A stretch of DNA of 64,000 bases, taken from positions 8,338,194-8,402,193 of the forward strand of contig CM039192.1 in the NCBI GenBank assembly GCA_008360975.2, given 5' to 3'. The notes under the pieces are model-generated. The model worked only from the letters and a program-made list of their open reading frames with translations, had not been told where the DNA came from and did not search any database. The position numbers and the translations under genes are program-made. This stretch comes from Lichenostomus cassidix (taxonomy: Eukaryota; Chordata; Aves; Passeriformes; Meliphagidae). Numbering within the stretch: the first letter of the stretch is position 1; every line of letters begins with the position of its first letter. Below are positions 49,701-61,409 of the stretch, one piece after another.

Positions 49701-51452
49701 GAGATGCTCGAGGCCGGATGGAGCTGGGTGAGCTGGTGATGAGTGGCACAGGAGCTGCTCTGGCACCAGGCAGCGTTATCGAGTCATGGCATCACAGGGT
49801 TTCTATTTTTTTCTCACACAGAAATGAGCAGAGTCATGTCAAGTCAATCACTCCATGAATTCCTGTTTTGTTCATCACATTTTTCAGGAGGGGAAAAAAC
49901 AACCAACAAAATTTCTTCCCCAAGTCAGACTCTTTCACGCTGGTTGTCTCAGATGGATTTTACACTTTTTCTGTACTGACATTTCCTCACCAAATGTACC
50001 CCAGTGCAATTTAAAGAAGCAATTCAGGATCCAAAATTAAACATTTTACCCAATTCAGTTGCCCTTTTCTCATACCAATCCCTACTGAACATTTTATGCC
50101 TCCATTTACCCCCAAAAACTTCTTTCCTAATGGTTTTTCTTGGCTCGTGGTTTGGAGAAACCCATCCTTGTTGCTTCTCTCCCATAAGCTCCCCAATGCA
50201 TATATTTGGGGTGCAAATATAATACATGAGCAGCCTAGTAATCATGCAGAAAGGATAAAAACCTCGTATTTCTGGTGTTCACTGGAAAGTTTTGAGTATT
50301 TGAGATATCTCAGCAGTTTCAATCAGCTACTGTTCGAGGCAGAGGAAACCCCAAGGAATGTTATCCCATGTTTCAGCTGAGCTGTGACACCTTCAGAGCA
50401 GGAGCTGGTGGGGACCACACTGGGTGTGGGCAGGCATGAGCTGTGCTCCCAGATTGTGGGTGCTGGCATGAAGGCACAAGCATGGGGTTCCTGTCCTCCC
50501 CCTCCCACCTGCTGCTGGAGCCTTGAAAAAAAAACCAAATCCACAAAAAAGCCACCAAAGGAAACCAGGCAGGTGGCAGGGGCAGCACTTGCAGGGATGA
50601 GCCAAGGGGTGCCCTGGCTTGTGTGGGCAGTGGAGGTGCAGGGATGTGGCCAAGGCCTCTGGGTGACTTGGTGGCAGGATCAGCTCCACCACTGTCCCCA
50701 GCCTCCCACTGCTGGGAAAGCAGATGGGAGGAAATAAAACCGGGTCTGGCACCTCGGTGGAGTTTTCTCTCCCTAATTGCAGGGTGGATGAGGAAAGGCG
50801 GATCCCTCAGCAGCTTCCAGGGCCCCTTGGGACCAGAGTGTGGCCACGTCAGCCCATTCAGCCCCATCTGCCAAAATGTCCAAGCACTGTGAGGCAAAGC
50901 TGTGAAGCCTCGGGTGGTCATTGCATTCTCTGCTGCCTCTGAATTATTTTTAGCAGCTCGATAGTGGGAGAGTGGCGAGAAGCCAAGGTGAACACGTGGC
51001 GAGGTCGGGTCCCTCTCCAGCCCAAGGGCTGTTGGTGCTGCTGTGCACTCAGGGGTGCTGAAGAAAACCTTCCAGGGGCTCGTGGGCTCGTGGCACCAGC
51101 AGGGGCGGGTGGCCTTGCCGAGGTACAGCAGGCGCCAGCCAGACCCAGTCAGGCAGATAGAGCCGGAGCGTCGCGTCCCCGGGGCTTATCAGACCTTGGG
51201 AAGCTTCCCTCCCTCCTGCTTGCTGGCTGTGGTTTTTCCAGCCACCCCTTCACCCAACACCCACATGATGTTACAGGTCACTATAACCCCCTGGGTTTTA
51301 ACTTTCCAACAGATGAGACCAAATGAAGCCAGTTTTCCTGCTTCTCTCTGAATGGCTATGATGTCCTCACAACCTCAGTGTTGTCCGTATGTAATTTTTC
51401 TCAGAGAAAAGATGAAATCAAACCAAGTGTCCCATTGGTGGCAGGTCCCCAA

Positions 51453-51503
51453 TGTCCCTATGTCCCCAGTGTCCCTATGTCCCTAGTGTCCCTATGTCCC
51501 TCC
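51453..51503. repeat. 17-bp minisatellite, three copies
   Basis: Three tandem copies of TGTCCCTATGTCCC(C/T)(A/C)(G/C), with one or two differences between copies. Each unit is itself a near duplication of TGTCCC(TA). Confidence 0.9.
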
Positions 51504-52126
51504 CCACTGCTCCTGCAGATGCTGGGTCCAGCAACTGCTCCAGGATATCCTGTGGCCCTGGCCGGATCCAGGGAACAATGAGCTGGGCATCCCCTGGCCA
51601 CATGCATCCGGTGGGGTGAGAAGTGCCAGGCAGCTCCTTCCTGTCTCTCAACCCTTGCCTCTGGCTCAGACCCCTTCCCCTGGGTCTGGTGGCACCTGAG
51701 CCACAGCTGCAGCTCCTTCAGCAACCAAATTTCCATGCAGAGGCTCTTGCTTCCCACTTCAGTGAGCAGAGGCAGCTTGCCCTCCCTCCCTCCTGCTTTG
51801 TCCAAAAACAATTAATTAATTAGGAGGATGGCTTCATCCTCAGCCAATGTCAGGGAAATTACCAGATGCATTGCATTTCTTTCCCTCTTTTCCCTGTCTG
51901 CTATGAACCCCTGGGTGCTGAGGGGATGCTGTGGTCTCCCCAGGTTCCTTCCTTGGCCGTGCCTCTGCTTCTGGCCAGAGGCCTGTCCCTTTGCAGGAAA
52001 ACACTGCTTTGTTTCCAGTTTCTTTAGTCAAATTTCCTTCCTTTCTTTATTATCACGTGCCACACAATCACTGAGGTGACTATAACACCAAATAAATGCC
52101 CTATACCTGCCCTGGGAACAAGGGAA

Positions 52127-52205
52127 TAATAGAATCCTGGAATGGTTTGGGTTGGAAAGGACCTTAAATCTGATCTTGTTCCAACCCCCTGCAATGGGGA
52201 GGTCA
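52127..52205 (-). mobile_element. CR1 LINE extreme 3' fragment
   Basis: TAGAATCCTGGAATGGTTTG, then GGTTGGAAAGGACCTTAAAT and TTCCAACCCCCTGCAATGGG, match the last 80 bases of CR1 in antisense orientation. It breaks off after GGGGAGG. Confidence 0.9.
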
Positions 52206-54333
52206 GGGGGAAGGAGCATTTCTTGATGGAGGACCAGGCTGGGAAGAGGAAATCCCTCTTACAGGTGAAATGGATGAATTTGGGGTGAGTGTGCAGCTGC
52301 CCTTAGATCTGCTTTTGGTCCTCCCTGGTGAAGTACCAGGGATGTCAGCAGCAGCAGCAGCACCCTGGGAAGTCACAGTGGGGCAGGAAACCTCCCTTCC
52401 ACCCAACTTACAGGCAGATAGATAAACAAAACAAAATAGTAAAGCCATCCTTCTCTTTGGTAAGGTAAGTGAGCACAGACATGCAGGTGGACCCCACCTT
52501 GCCCAGTCTCAGCCCTGGCTGTCCCCTGTGCATGGCCACTGCCTGGGGCACACCAGCCCCAGAGGGGTGGAAAGAGTTCACCTGAATGACAGCTCTAATG
52601 GAACTTTGGGCAATCAAGAGCCTTTCTGTCCATCAGCTCCTGTTGGATGATGGCTCTCCCTGCTGCAGAGCCCTGGTTTTACAGAATCCACTTTCTGCAT
52701 CCTCATGGTCCATCGTGGTTTTGCCTCCTCAGGCCTGAGGAAGCATCCTTGCCTGTGACAGCCACAAGAAATTAGCACTGTGCACTGCAAGGCTCTTCTT
52801 AGGGAAAATCCCTGACCTGCTGCTGCAGCCCTGTTTGCCAAGCACCAAACCCACCCTGAGCCAGCCTGCAGCACTTGCTGTTCCTGGGATGGCTTTGCTT
52901 CCCACCCTCTCCCCACTCCTGGGGAAAGCCAGGTGAAACATTTTAATTAGCTCCTGAAGCCTGGGCATTTGGAGTCACCTTGAAAATGCAGCTGAGGAGG
53001 TTAAAGATGGCTTTGTGTCAGGTTTGATTCCTTCTCCTGAATCCTTGCACTCTGCAGTTGGATTTTAGGGTGAGGTTCTGTTGGCTGGTGTTTAATTTCT
53101 TGGAGTTTAAGCTCTGCAAGTGTTGATGCATGTATGGTGGTCAGGACGTCTCCTGAGTCCCAGGAGCTCCAGGGCAGCTGCAGCTGGGGAGCTTGGGGGT
53201 TTTGCAGCCCTTGGGAGAGCTGGGATTTGGGCACAGCCATGTCACACCAGACACAGTGCCTCCCTCATATGTTTCATGGGAAGCTCATTTGATTTTTTCC
53301 ATACCATGGGCATCATAGAGTTTTGCTGCTGCTTCCATTGGGGTGCTGGGTTGTTCCTATTCCTGAGTCCTGGAGGATTTGATCAACAGTGAAAGCACTT
53401 TGTTCTGGGAACAACAGAAAGAAAAGTGAATGCATCAGTTCTGGAGCACTTAGAAATAAGCTTCTGAAGAGACTATTTTTGTTTTCTTCATTTCTACTCT
53501 CCAAGGTGCCTTCGCTTCTACTTTCTTCCCCTTTAAAACTCCAAACATGTCTTTAAACATCTCAGAACTGAAAACAATCCCTTCTGAAATGAAGCACTCC
53601 CCATCTGAAGGAGCAAATCTCCTGGGTTTGGACTTAACACCATGAGGAAAAAAAAAAGCCAATTCCATGCCCAAACCATATTCACCATAAATTTTGCAGC
53701 ATGGACGTTTTCCATCGGTCTGGCAGGAGGAATACAAACATGACTTCACTGTGTGCCTGATTTCCTTGCTGATGGATTTATGGGCTCTTCCTATCCCCTC
53801 GGTCACCCTGTCACCCACAGAGCACAGATGGCAGCTGTGCTCTGGTGGCATTGGCTCTGTGACTGTCCACCTGCCCACTAGGGTGTAGTGCTCTCCCTGC
53901 ATCTCCCTTTTGGGGAGAATCTCATCACCCAAAATCTCTGCCCACAAAGCTTGTGTGAGGGAGTGAGCAGCTGGGTTGACCAGCAGCTACCATGGTGTGG
54001 TGTGAAGCAAAGCCTCTGAAAGTCGCCTCAATGAAACCCTCCAAGCAAGAATTATATCCAAAGAATATCCAAATATATCCTAGGATGAGGAACATAAACA
54101 CAACGTGGCTTGTGTGTGCATAGCTGAGCTGCACCAGCCCTGCTCTGTCCCATGAACATACACACCTGCATGGCTGTTCTCCGGGTTTATAACTGGGATT
54201 GGCAAGCTTTGGGGTTTATTTATTTTTGCTGCTGGCCTATAGCAAGACAAATCACTAAGTCGCGATTTTTTTTGTGCAGGGAGCAGAGGTTTGCTGCTGG
54301 CCGTGTCGCTTTTGCCGGTACATGCTGCCACCT

Positions 54334-54456
54334 TCAGCATCTCGCAGGAGGAGCTGGCTCTGCCCGAGCCCCGCCAGCCCCACCGCTCGCCTCCTCCAGC
54401 TGCAGGAGCAGCCTCTCCAGCTTCTGCTGCTGCTCCGCAGCACTTGCTGCTGGCAT
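54334..54456 (-). other. Short ORF with coiled-coil segment, possible exon (speculative)
   Basis: On the minus strand, ATG at 54456 opens 40 codons. They start MPAASAAEQQ, continue QKLERLLLQLEEA (a heptad-like amphipathic helix at about residues 8-23) and finish with a Gly/Ala/Pro-rich tail before TGA. A plausible splice acceptor, TTTCTCCTGCAG, ends about 13 bases before the ATG. The block is more CpG-rich than its surroundings. It could be a 5' exon of an unrecognised gene, a lncRNA exon with a chance ORF, or noise. I do not recognise the protein, and no donor site is convincing. Confidence 0.15.
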
Positions 54457-55699
54457 GATAATTTAGTTACTGCAGGAGAAACCCCCTGAGGGTGTGTGCT
54501 CAGCTAGGTGAGCTGGGGAGCTGCTGATGGTGGCTGGAATAGCAGAGGCTGAGAGTCAGTGTGTGACGAACACAGCACAGCCAGGGAATGAATTTTAAAC
54601 ACTCCCCAGCAGATTACTGTGACATTACTGGAGTATTATATATTAGATGGAGCATCTTGTACACTAACCAAACATCATAATGTCTCTCTATGGGGCAAAT
54701 CAAGGGGGAGGGCAGGAGGGCACAGGTGATGCTGTGGGACAGACTTGTGGTGTCCACAGCCACAACAGCTCCAGACCCAGAGCTGCCATATCCTCAGCAC
54801 CTCTCCATTGGCTCTACAGCCCTGGGACCAAACCATGGGGCTCTGTGGCTGGAAATTAATTCTGATGCCCTTACCAACCGCTGAGAGCAGCTCATGGAGT
54901 TGGGAAATCACCAGTGAGCTGGGATCCTGCATCCATCCTCCCTGGTGATGCTCCACACTGCTGCTGCTGCTATTAATCACAGCTGCAGTAATGAAGTTAA
55001 TGATCTGGGATCTCTTCTAATTATGTCTTCCCCAAACACAGGTCTGCCTCTGCCTTCACTGAGGGGACTCAGTGTGGGTGATTCCAACTCCACATGCTGC
55101 AGATGGCTCAGATTTCTAAATCAGCTTCGATTTACAGGATGGCCTTAGCTGAACTCCTGTTTTCCCCAAGCTGGATGACCAGGCAGCAGGACACCGTTGG
55201 TCACAGAGCATTTCAAGGGAGACTTGCATTTGTGTCAAAGTTTTAAAATAGAGTGGATTTCAAAAAATAATTTAGTACAAACATGGGTGTCTGATTAAAA
55301 CCCAGAGCCTTCTGTATCTCCTTACAGTCATGGCTTCAGGTAGAGCAGATCCACCCTGGTACAGGGAAGATTTGGATTTGCATTGCTCAGGAAACCTACT
55401 CAGTTTAATAGCTTGCAGCCTGGCTGTGGGGTGCACTTGCTTTGCTTACAGCTGGCACTCAGGTTTCTAAAAGAAACCCAAAAAGGCATCATTTTTATCT
55501 TTAGACACCAGCCCCAGGACTCCTTACAAAGGATGTTTAGCTTTTGTAGCCACAGGAGGTGAAAGTTGGTCACAGTCTGCCACATCCCTCAGCAAGACCA
55601 GCTCTCACTGGATCCCAAACACACAATTTTTAGAAAAAAGCATGAAGATTTTAGAAGTTTCTGACAGTGATGCCAGCCCACACTACTGGAAGCTGATCA

Positions 55700-56010
55700 G
55701 GTGCCTCAAATGACAAAAGCATCATTATAGCTCTTGTGGGGAAGAGCTGAATGGCGTCATGCTGAACGACGCTTTCATTTCCTTCGTCCTCGCCAGCCTT
55801 TTACAAGGCAGCGTTGAGTTGCTCAGAGTTTAAGATGCCACAAGAGGTGGCTCTTAATAGAGTTGGGGACTTTGTTTCTGATTTGCCGGAACCAGATTAA
55901 TTGCAGTCCGGAACAGACGTGGGGAGCAGCACTGTTTGCTCCTCAGGGTAAAAGCAGCATGTTTGCACAAAGCGCCTTTATAAGCTCCTGGGGGGTTGAG
56001 GTTGGCTTGG
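55700..56010. promoter_or_regulatory. Candidate regulatory block with retained CpGs
   Basis: It contains GGCGTCATGCTGAACGACGC, TTTGCCGGAACC, CAGTCCGGAAC (ETS-like GGAA cores), AGATTAATTGC and GCGCCTTTATAAGC. CpG is retained relative to its flanks and there is no repeat signature. Confidence 0.28.
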
Positions 56011-56273
56011 CATTATTTTCCTCCCTTTCCCCTATTCTTCATCCTTGAGCACTAAATCAACACCATATGATGTCTGGTTCATTTTCTCATTAGAGCAGCT
56101 CCGTTGACTGAATAATTTCCCAGCGTCACGTTGCAGCACTGCTACTTCTCCAATGACGCCCCAACATCCAGGGCTTGTGTGCCTGGGCATCTGGGCTCTG
56201 CTTTCCACAGGCAAAAGAAACAATTTGTCCCCTGGGCATTTCTTGGGATCCCAGGAGGCTGAGGGAGCATGGC

Positions 56274-56840
56274 ATAGAATCCTAGAATTCTAGAATGTTT
56301 CGGGTTGACAGGGACCTTAAAGATAATCCAGTCCACTCCCTGCCATGAGCAGGGACACCTTCCACTGGACCAGGTTGCTCAGAGCCATGTCCAACCTGGC
56401 CTTGAACACTCCCAGGCATGGGACAGCCACAGACCTCTGGATAACCTGTGCCAGGGCCTCACCACCCTCACAGGGAAGAATATCATCCTAATACCCATTC
56501 TAATGCTGCTCTCTGTCAGTTTGGAGCCATTCCCCCTTGTCCTGTCAGACTATGACCTTGTCTAAAGTCCCTCTTCAGCTCTCTTGGAGCCCCTTTAGGT
56601 ACTGGAAGGGGCTCTAAGGTGTCCCTGGAGCCTTCTCTTCTCCAGTCTGAGCACCCCCAGCCCTCAACCTGTCTCCATAGAAGATGTGCTCCATCCCTCA
56701 GAGCATCTTTATAGCTTCCTCTGGACTCACTCCAACAGATCCATGTCCTCATTATGCTGGGGTCCCAGAGCTGAACACAGCACAGCAGGTGGGGTCTCAG
56801 CAGAGCAGGGCTGAGTTGTGCTCTCCTGAGGTGGTTAGGG
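56274..56840 (-). mobile_element. CR1 LINE fragment, longest copy in the window
   Basis: The plus-strand reading starts GGCATAGAATCCTAGAATTC and passes through GGGACCTTAAAGATAATCC, the CCACTGGACCAGGTTGCTCA block, CACCACCCTCACAGGGAAG, TTCTCTTCTCCAGTCTGAGC and CTCATTATGCTGGGGTCCC. About 565 bases of antisense CR1 remain, including the 3' end of the reverse-transcriptase ORF, now broken by stops and indels. Confidence 0.95.
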
Positions 56841-57290
56841 CCATCCCAGCAGATGATGAGTGCTTTTAACACTGCAAATATTGAGACATGAGCAGTGCAT
56901 GTGTTAAAGCCAGATCCAAACCCCTGTTCTGATTAGGGGCTGAAATCAGGATAAAACAGGAAAACGGTGAATAAAATATTGAGACAGAGGGGGACCATAT
57001 TTTGTTTCTAAACTGCTACGTTTCACTCTGAATTTTGTAAATGAATTACAAAGGCTGTCTGATTGAACGCGGTCCAGAGCCCCGGCTGAGCTGTCGCCAT
57101 CCGTGTCCAAGCCACATCCCTCTTTGGAAAAGAAAGGCCCAATAACATGTTAGTAAACAATATTCAGCGCTGGAAAAAATTATTAACAACTCAGCGGGGA
57201 GTAGCCCAGCCATTAAAGAGCTTTTAAACGCTGATAGACGCAGCAGAAAAATTTTCCGAAGAGCTCGGGGCTCGCCCGTTCCCCGCGGGG

Positions 57291-57304
57291 CCGCCAGGGG
57301 GCGC
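57291..57304 (+). promoter_or_regulatory. CTCF binding motif
   Basis: CCGCCAGGGGGCGC differs from the strong vertebrate CTCF core CCACCAGGGGGCGC by one tolerated transition, and the preceding GGG fits the 5' extension. The motif reads forward on the plus strand, so its orientation can be compared with other sites when loops are predicted. Confidence 0.75.
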
Positions 57305-57340
57305 GGCGGAGCAGGGGACGCGCGGGCACAGCGCGGGCTC

Positions 57341-57397
57341 GGGGCGTTAATTGCTCGCGTTAATTGCTTTGGAATTGGGGTGTTTAATTAACGCCCC
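57341..57397. repeat. Perfect 12-bp inverted repeat with 33-bp spacer
   Basis: GGGGCGTTAATT (57341-57352) and AATTAACGCCCC (57386-57397) are exact reverse complements. A second CGTTAATTGCT copy (57358-57368) repeats the arm's core (57345-57355) in tandem. Each arm contains a TTAATT homeodomain-type core. Confidence 0.9.
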
Positions 57398-57403
57398 TTC
57401 CCC

Positions 57404-57449
57404 GGGCCGTGCTGCATGCCTGCATGCCTTGGGCCGTGCTGCATGCCTG
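57404..57449. repeat. 19-bp direct repeat, 27-bp period
   Basis: GGGCCGTGCTGCATGCCTG occurs at 57404-57422 and again at 57431-57449. An extra TGCATGCC lies between them, so the palindrome GCATGC appears three times. Confidence 0.9.
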
Positions 57450-60400
57450 GAGCACGCGGCTCTGTCCGCGGTCTTGTCTCTTGCCGGACAAGGGGTGAAC
57501 TTTAGGATTTTTGGAACATGAGTTCTGCTGCTCTGCTGTCCCAGATCAATTCCAATCCAGGAGCAAACAGAGTTCCTCTCTCAGCCCCTGCAGCAGAAGC
57601 ACTGCTGGGCCTGCATTCCCCCCAGAATCTCTTTTATAGCTTTATTCTTCCTCACTGTGCCTTATGAACATGCAGACCTTTGGAAACGAACCCCCACCTT
57701 TGAACAGAAACATCTTTGCCGGGATGAGCTCGCTGAGGTTCTGCTGTCTAGATGTCTTCTGGGCTAGAGAAACATTTTCCCTCTTGGAATTGTGATTTCC
57801 TATCTACAGGCTGTTGGCTCAAGGTCACAGCTGTAGCTGCCCCATCACAGTGTGGTGACTGTCACCATTGGATGGGATCACTTCTCATCTCAGGCTCAAA
57901 TTTTGCTCCCGATGTGGTTTCCAGGCAGAAGCATCAGCTATGCCCAGAAAAGCCATTGTGTGGTACCCACAGCTGTCCCATGTGATGGGTAAGGGCAGAA
58001 GTCTGCAAATCCTTCTCCAAATGAGAAGGACATGTGGCTTATAAATCCTGGATCAGGGCAAAGCCCCAAAGTGAAGTCAACAGCAGAACTTTATTTCATC
58101 ATTATTATTTTTAATTCCTGGATAAATGCTGCTTAGTTCCCCTCTCAGCTACTTTTATTCTTTCACATTTTTCACAGGGTTTTCCTTGTCCCTTTGAACC
58201 CATTTTTGGATTTTCTTCCCAAGCCCATAGATACCTGTGGTGTAATCACTGCTGTGGGATCAAATGTCAGGTTAATCCTCCCAGGAGACCTTTCCCTTTC
58301 CTTCTTCAGCCCACTGATAATGTTCTCTGATTTCTTTGGCCACTGTTCAGAAGTGCAGATGCTCATTTCCCCCTACCTGCAATGAGACCCCAGTGTGCTT
58401 GCAGCCTGTGTGTCACCCTGCATCCCACTGCCACCCATCAAGGGCTGGCACATTCAGCTCTCACATCACTCTATCACAGCCTGACTGGGCACTGTTGGTG
58501 TCATTTGGCAGAGAGGCTGTGACTGCAGTAGATTTTTTCACTGGGATAAGTGCTGGCACAGCTGAAATAATATTTTCTGGCCTTGGGGTCTGCGAACTGC
58601 CACAGGGTTTGGTTCTGCTCGAGGTCAATGATGACAGAGCCCGTGGGATGGAGCCAGGGGGGATAAACCCTAGGAGAGGCCAACTACAGGTGGTGAAGCT
58701 TGGATGGTGGTGACAGGGAGAGGGCTTGCAGATGTCACCATCCCAAAGCTCACCTCCCTTTCGTTCCTGATGCTGCTGGTGTGAGTCAAGGTGGTTGTTA
58801 CCCATTATGGCCATCCCCAGTGCTGCCAGAGACAGATACCAGCTCCTTTTAGAGTCTGGGGCGTTTTAACAGCAATGAACACTGGCTGCCAAACCAAAAT
58901 GAGAGAAGAGGATGGGCGAGGGGATGAGTCTCCCCTCGGGAAATGCAGGGACCAGCTCTCCTGCACACCTCCTATATTTATGGCGCGTCTCTACCGCCTT
59001 TGAGCTATAAATTTTGTCAGTGACTGTCCCTGGTGCCTCTGTGAGATCCTCTGTCCAGGATTTACTGCTCAACTTTGCAACAGAGAAATACAGCCCTGGC
59101 CACAACTCACGGTGCCGCACCTGCCAGCCCCGAGCGCTGCGGCGCTTTCCCAGCTCGCCCTCCGCCGGAGCCTGGCCTCGGGCAGAATCACTTTTTATTT
59201 AGAACTCTGCTGCTTTGTCGCAGCTCTTCCGGTCAGTATCTCATGTCTTGGAGCTAAGCAAAGAGCTGGTGCTCTGCAGGCGGGCGGGACTGGCCTCGGG
59301 GGCTGCCAGCAGACGCCGCGGGCGAAGGAGCGTGCGATGGTATCGCGTGTTGCTGTTGGGTTTCATGCACCACGTACAGGTTTGGGCTTCCTGTTCTCCT
59401 TGCTATCGCAGAGCCCATTAAAGTTTCACATCTCATGTTATGAAATATGGCACACGTCAGGTGTTTTTTCTCCCTTCCTGGGCTCCTCTCAGCTTTCAGC
59501 TGACAGCCTGCGAGAGCGAGCAGCCCTTCCGCCCAGCATCCCGCTCAGCATCATCCTGGGAGGGCTGCTACCCACCCCATCACTCCCTGCTGATGGTCTC
59601 CTGAGACCTGGCTGTCCTTTTCACCCCTTCTGCCCCTTCGAGATGCTGCTGAGCCTGGCTGCTCTCCCCAGCTGTTGAGGCCAAACTCTCACTACGAGTG
59701 GCCACCTTATATGCATAACTGCTCTGCTTTTTCTCCCACGTTTAATCCAAGATGATTTTGCCTGTAAGGATGATCCACCCTCGGGGTTTTACGGGATTGG
59801 CCTGGCCCTCTGCCACCCCCAAGCGGGGCAGCAGGGAGTTTCCCAGCTTCTCCCCGGGAGCAGGACAGCCCCATGTCAGCGCAGTGGGCTCGGCGGGAGA
59901 CAGGGCGCTCCCACGACACGCTCAGCCTGGCGCTATCGGCCTTGGCATCTCCAGCCGCGCCTTCCGTGGGGGATTTATCTCTGCCAAATCTGCAAACCGT
60001 AGCATGTAATTTTCCCTCTTTCTAGTCCGGGGGAGGGTTTGTGGCCGGAGCGGAACAGACAGATATTTGAGGCTGGGAGCAGGGAGCCTGCTGCGCCGCG
60101 TTCGCAGCCAACCCCACGGGGCAGCCTTGCCAGTAACAGCCACGGCGAGATCAAAGATGCTGTTTGCCACCAGGATCTGTCCTTGACAGCCAATGGCTTC
60201 CCGAGCTGGGTATCTCATCTCAGAGAGGGGAGTCATCTGATGTCTGGGTGGAGGGGAAAGACGGATGCTCTGTTTCACCAGGCTTTCCCAGCCTGCTGCA
60301 TCAGTGCCGTAATTTTGGGGCTGGACCCTTGCTGCCCACGTGCAGGCCCAGGTTCCTACACCAATGTCTCTATCTTTCAGCAAAGCCTCAGCTCTCCACA

Positions 60401-61400
60401 GGCACTAGATGAGGTTGGTTGCCAAAGCTGGTGTACAGAGATGGGTCCATTCTTGTGTTTTTTACTAATTTTCACATTTTTCAGATCTCACAAAATGGCA
60501 AATTCAGAAGGTGCTTTTGACGGGTTGTGTCCTGATTCTGCCTAGCTAGAGTTTATGGAAAATAACATTAAGCTGGACAGGGGTAAAATAGACTTCAGTA
60601 TAACCAAAACAGTGAGTATCTGGCCTCAAAGGCTCAGATAATATTCCCTTCCGGCTGCTGAATCCTTCCCTTCTCTGGAGCCGAAGCTGACAGTGCAGTG
60701 TCACCTTGGTAGCCTACTTGCTACAGAACCTGCTTCGGGGAAGAGAGTAAAAGCCAGTCAGAAGCCCCTGGGGACAGGCACCCTCTGCTCCAAGGGGGAG
60801 GATGACCCTGTGTCTGCTGACCTCCCCACTCTCCAGTCAACACAACTCGGCAGCAGCAGAGGCCAATTAGTGCAGCTACAGATTGTCACCCGGCTCTGCT
60901 CCAGCCAGGGCGGGCAGAGGGGTGCGCACACGGCCGGCACCGTGTCACTGCACCCCGGCCTCCCTCACCCCAGCTCCCGGCGGGGTAAAGCCAGAGGTGG
61001 TTAATGACAGTCCCAGCGGAGGGGAGGGCTGGAGCTCTAATTGCTGATGCCAGCCGGGGGTCACCAATTAAGAAGCTAGTGCCGGCGATGCCGCACAGCC
61101 GAGCGCGCCGCTGCCGTGCCGTGATGAGCCGGAGAGATGCCGGAGCTGCTCCCACCTGGCTGCCCCTTTCAACAAGTGCTTTTGTCTCTTCGCCGCAGCT
61201 CTCATGCCGCCTGGGTCCCCGGGGCTTCGTTAGCACCGTGCTCACGGGCAGCCGCGCTCTCACTCCAAAGGCGAGGCTGCTCGCCCAGCGCTGTGTGATG
61301 GGAATAGCGATGTCAGCCCCGCCACGCCAGGGAGCATCCGCCCCTCCGCAGTGGCCGTTTGGCCATGCTCGATTTAAAAGCACTCTCCCAGTCCTGCCAG

Positions 61401-61409
61401 TATAAATAA
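61401..61409 (+). promoter_or_regulatory. TATA box in CpG-rich context
   Basis: TATAAATAA matches the TATA consensus. It lies in a CpG-rich patch, 37 bases upstream of an ATG at 61438 that opens a 135-codon frame with no recognisable domain. A transcription start near 61431 would leave almost no 5' leader, which argues against that ORF being the product. A non-coding transcript is possible. Confidence 0.25.

Larger units (their letters stand above)
41129..52126. other. Non-coding sequence, no gene seen
   Basis: Eleven kilobases of alternating GC-moderate and AT-rich unique DNA. The AT-rich islands at 45270-45500 and 46440-46760 contrast strongly with their flanks. Simple repeats lie at 41264-41306 and 51453-51503, and a CATC/pyrimidine-rich stretch lies at about 43960-44040. 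No open frame resembles a known protein. Confidence 0.65.
52206..56273. other. Non-coding sequence, no confirmed gene
   Basis: Unique DNA with one notable short coiled-coil ORF (54334-54456, listed separately) and an AT/CpG-mixed block near 55700-56010. A 165-codon minus-strand frame at 53450-53947 has no recognisable features. Confidence 0.6.
57060..57480. promoter_or_regulatory. Distal CpG island with CTCF site
   Basis: CpG density rises abruptly to island level about 48 kb upstream of the GNAO1 start. The block contains a near-consensus CTCF motif, clustered TTAATTGC and TAATTAACG homeodomain-type sites, an inverted repeat and a direct repeat. No TATA box or exon is recognisable. It could be an insulator, a distal enhancer or the promoter of a non-coding transcript. 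Confidence 0.65.

Noticed and set aside
53450..53947. 165-codon minus-strand frame
   Set aside because: No domain, no splice or promoter context and no homology I recognise; length is within the chance tail for a window of this size.
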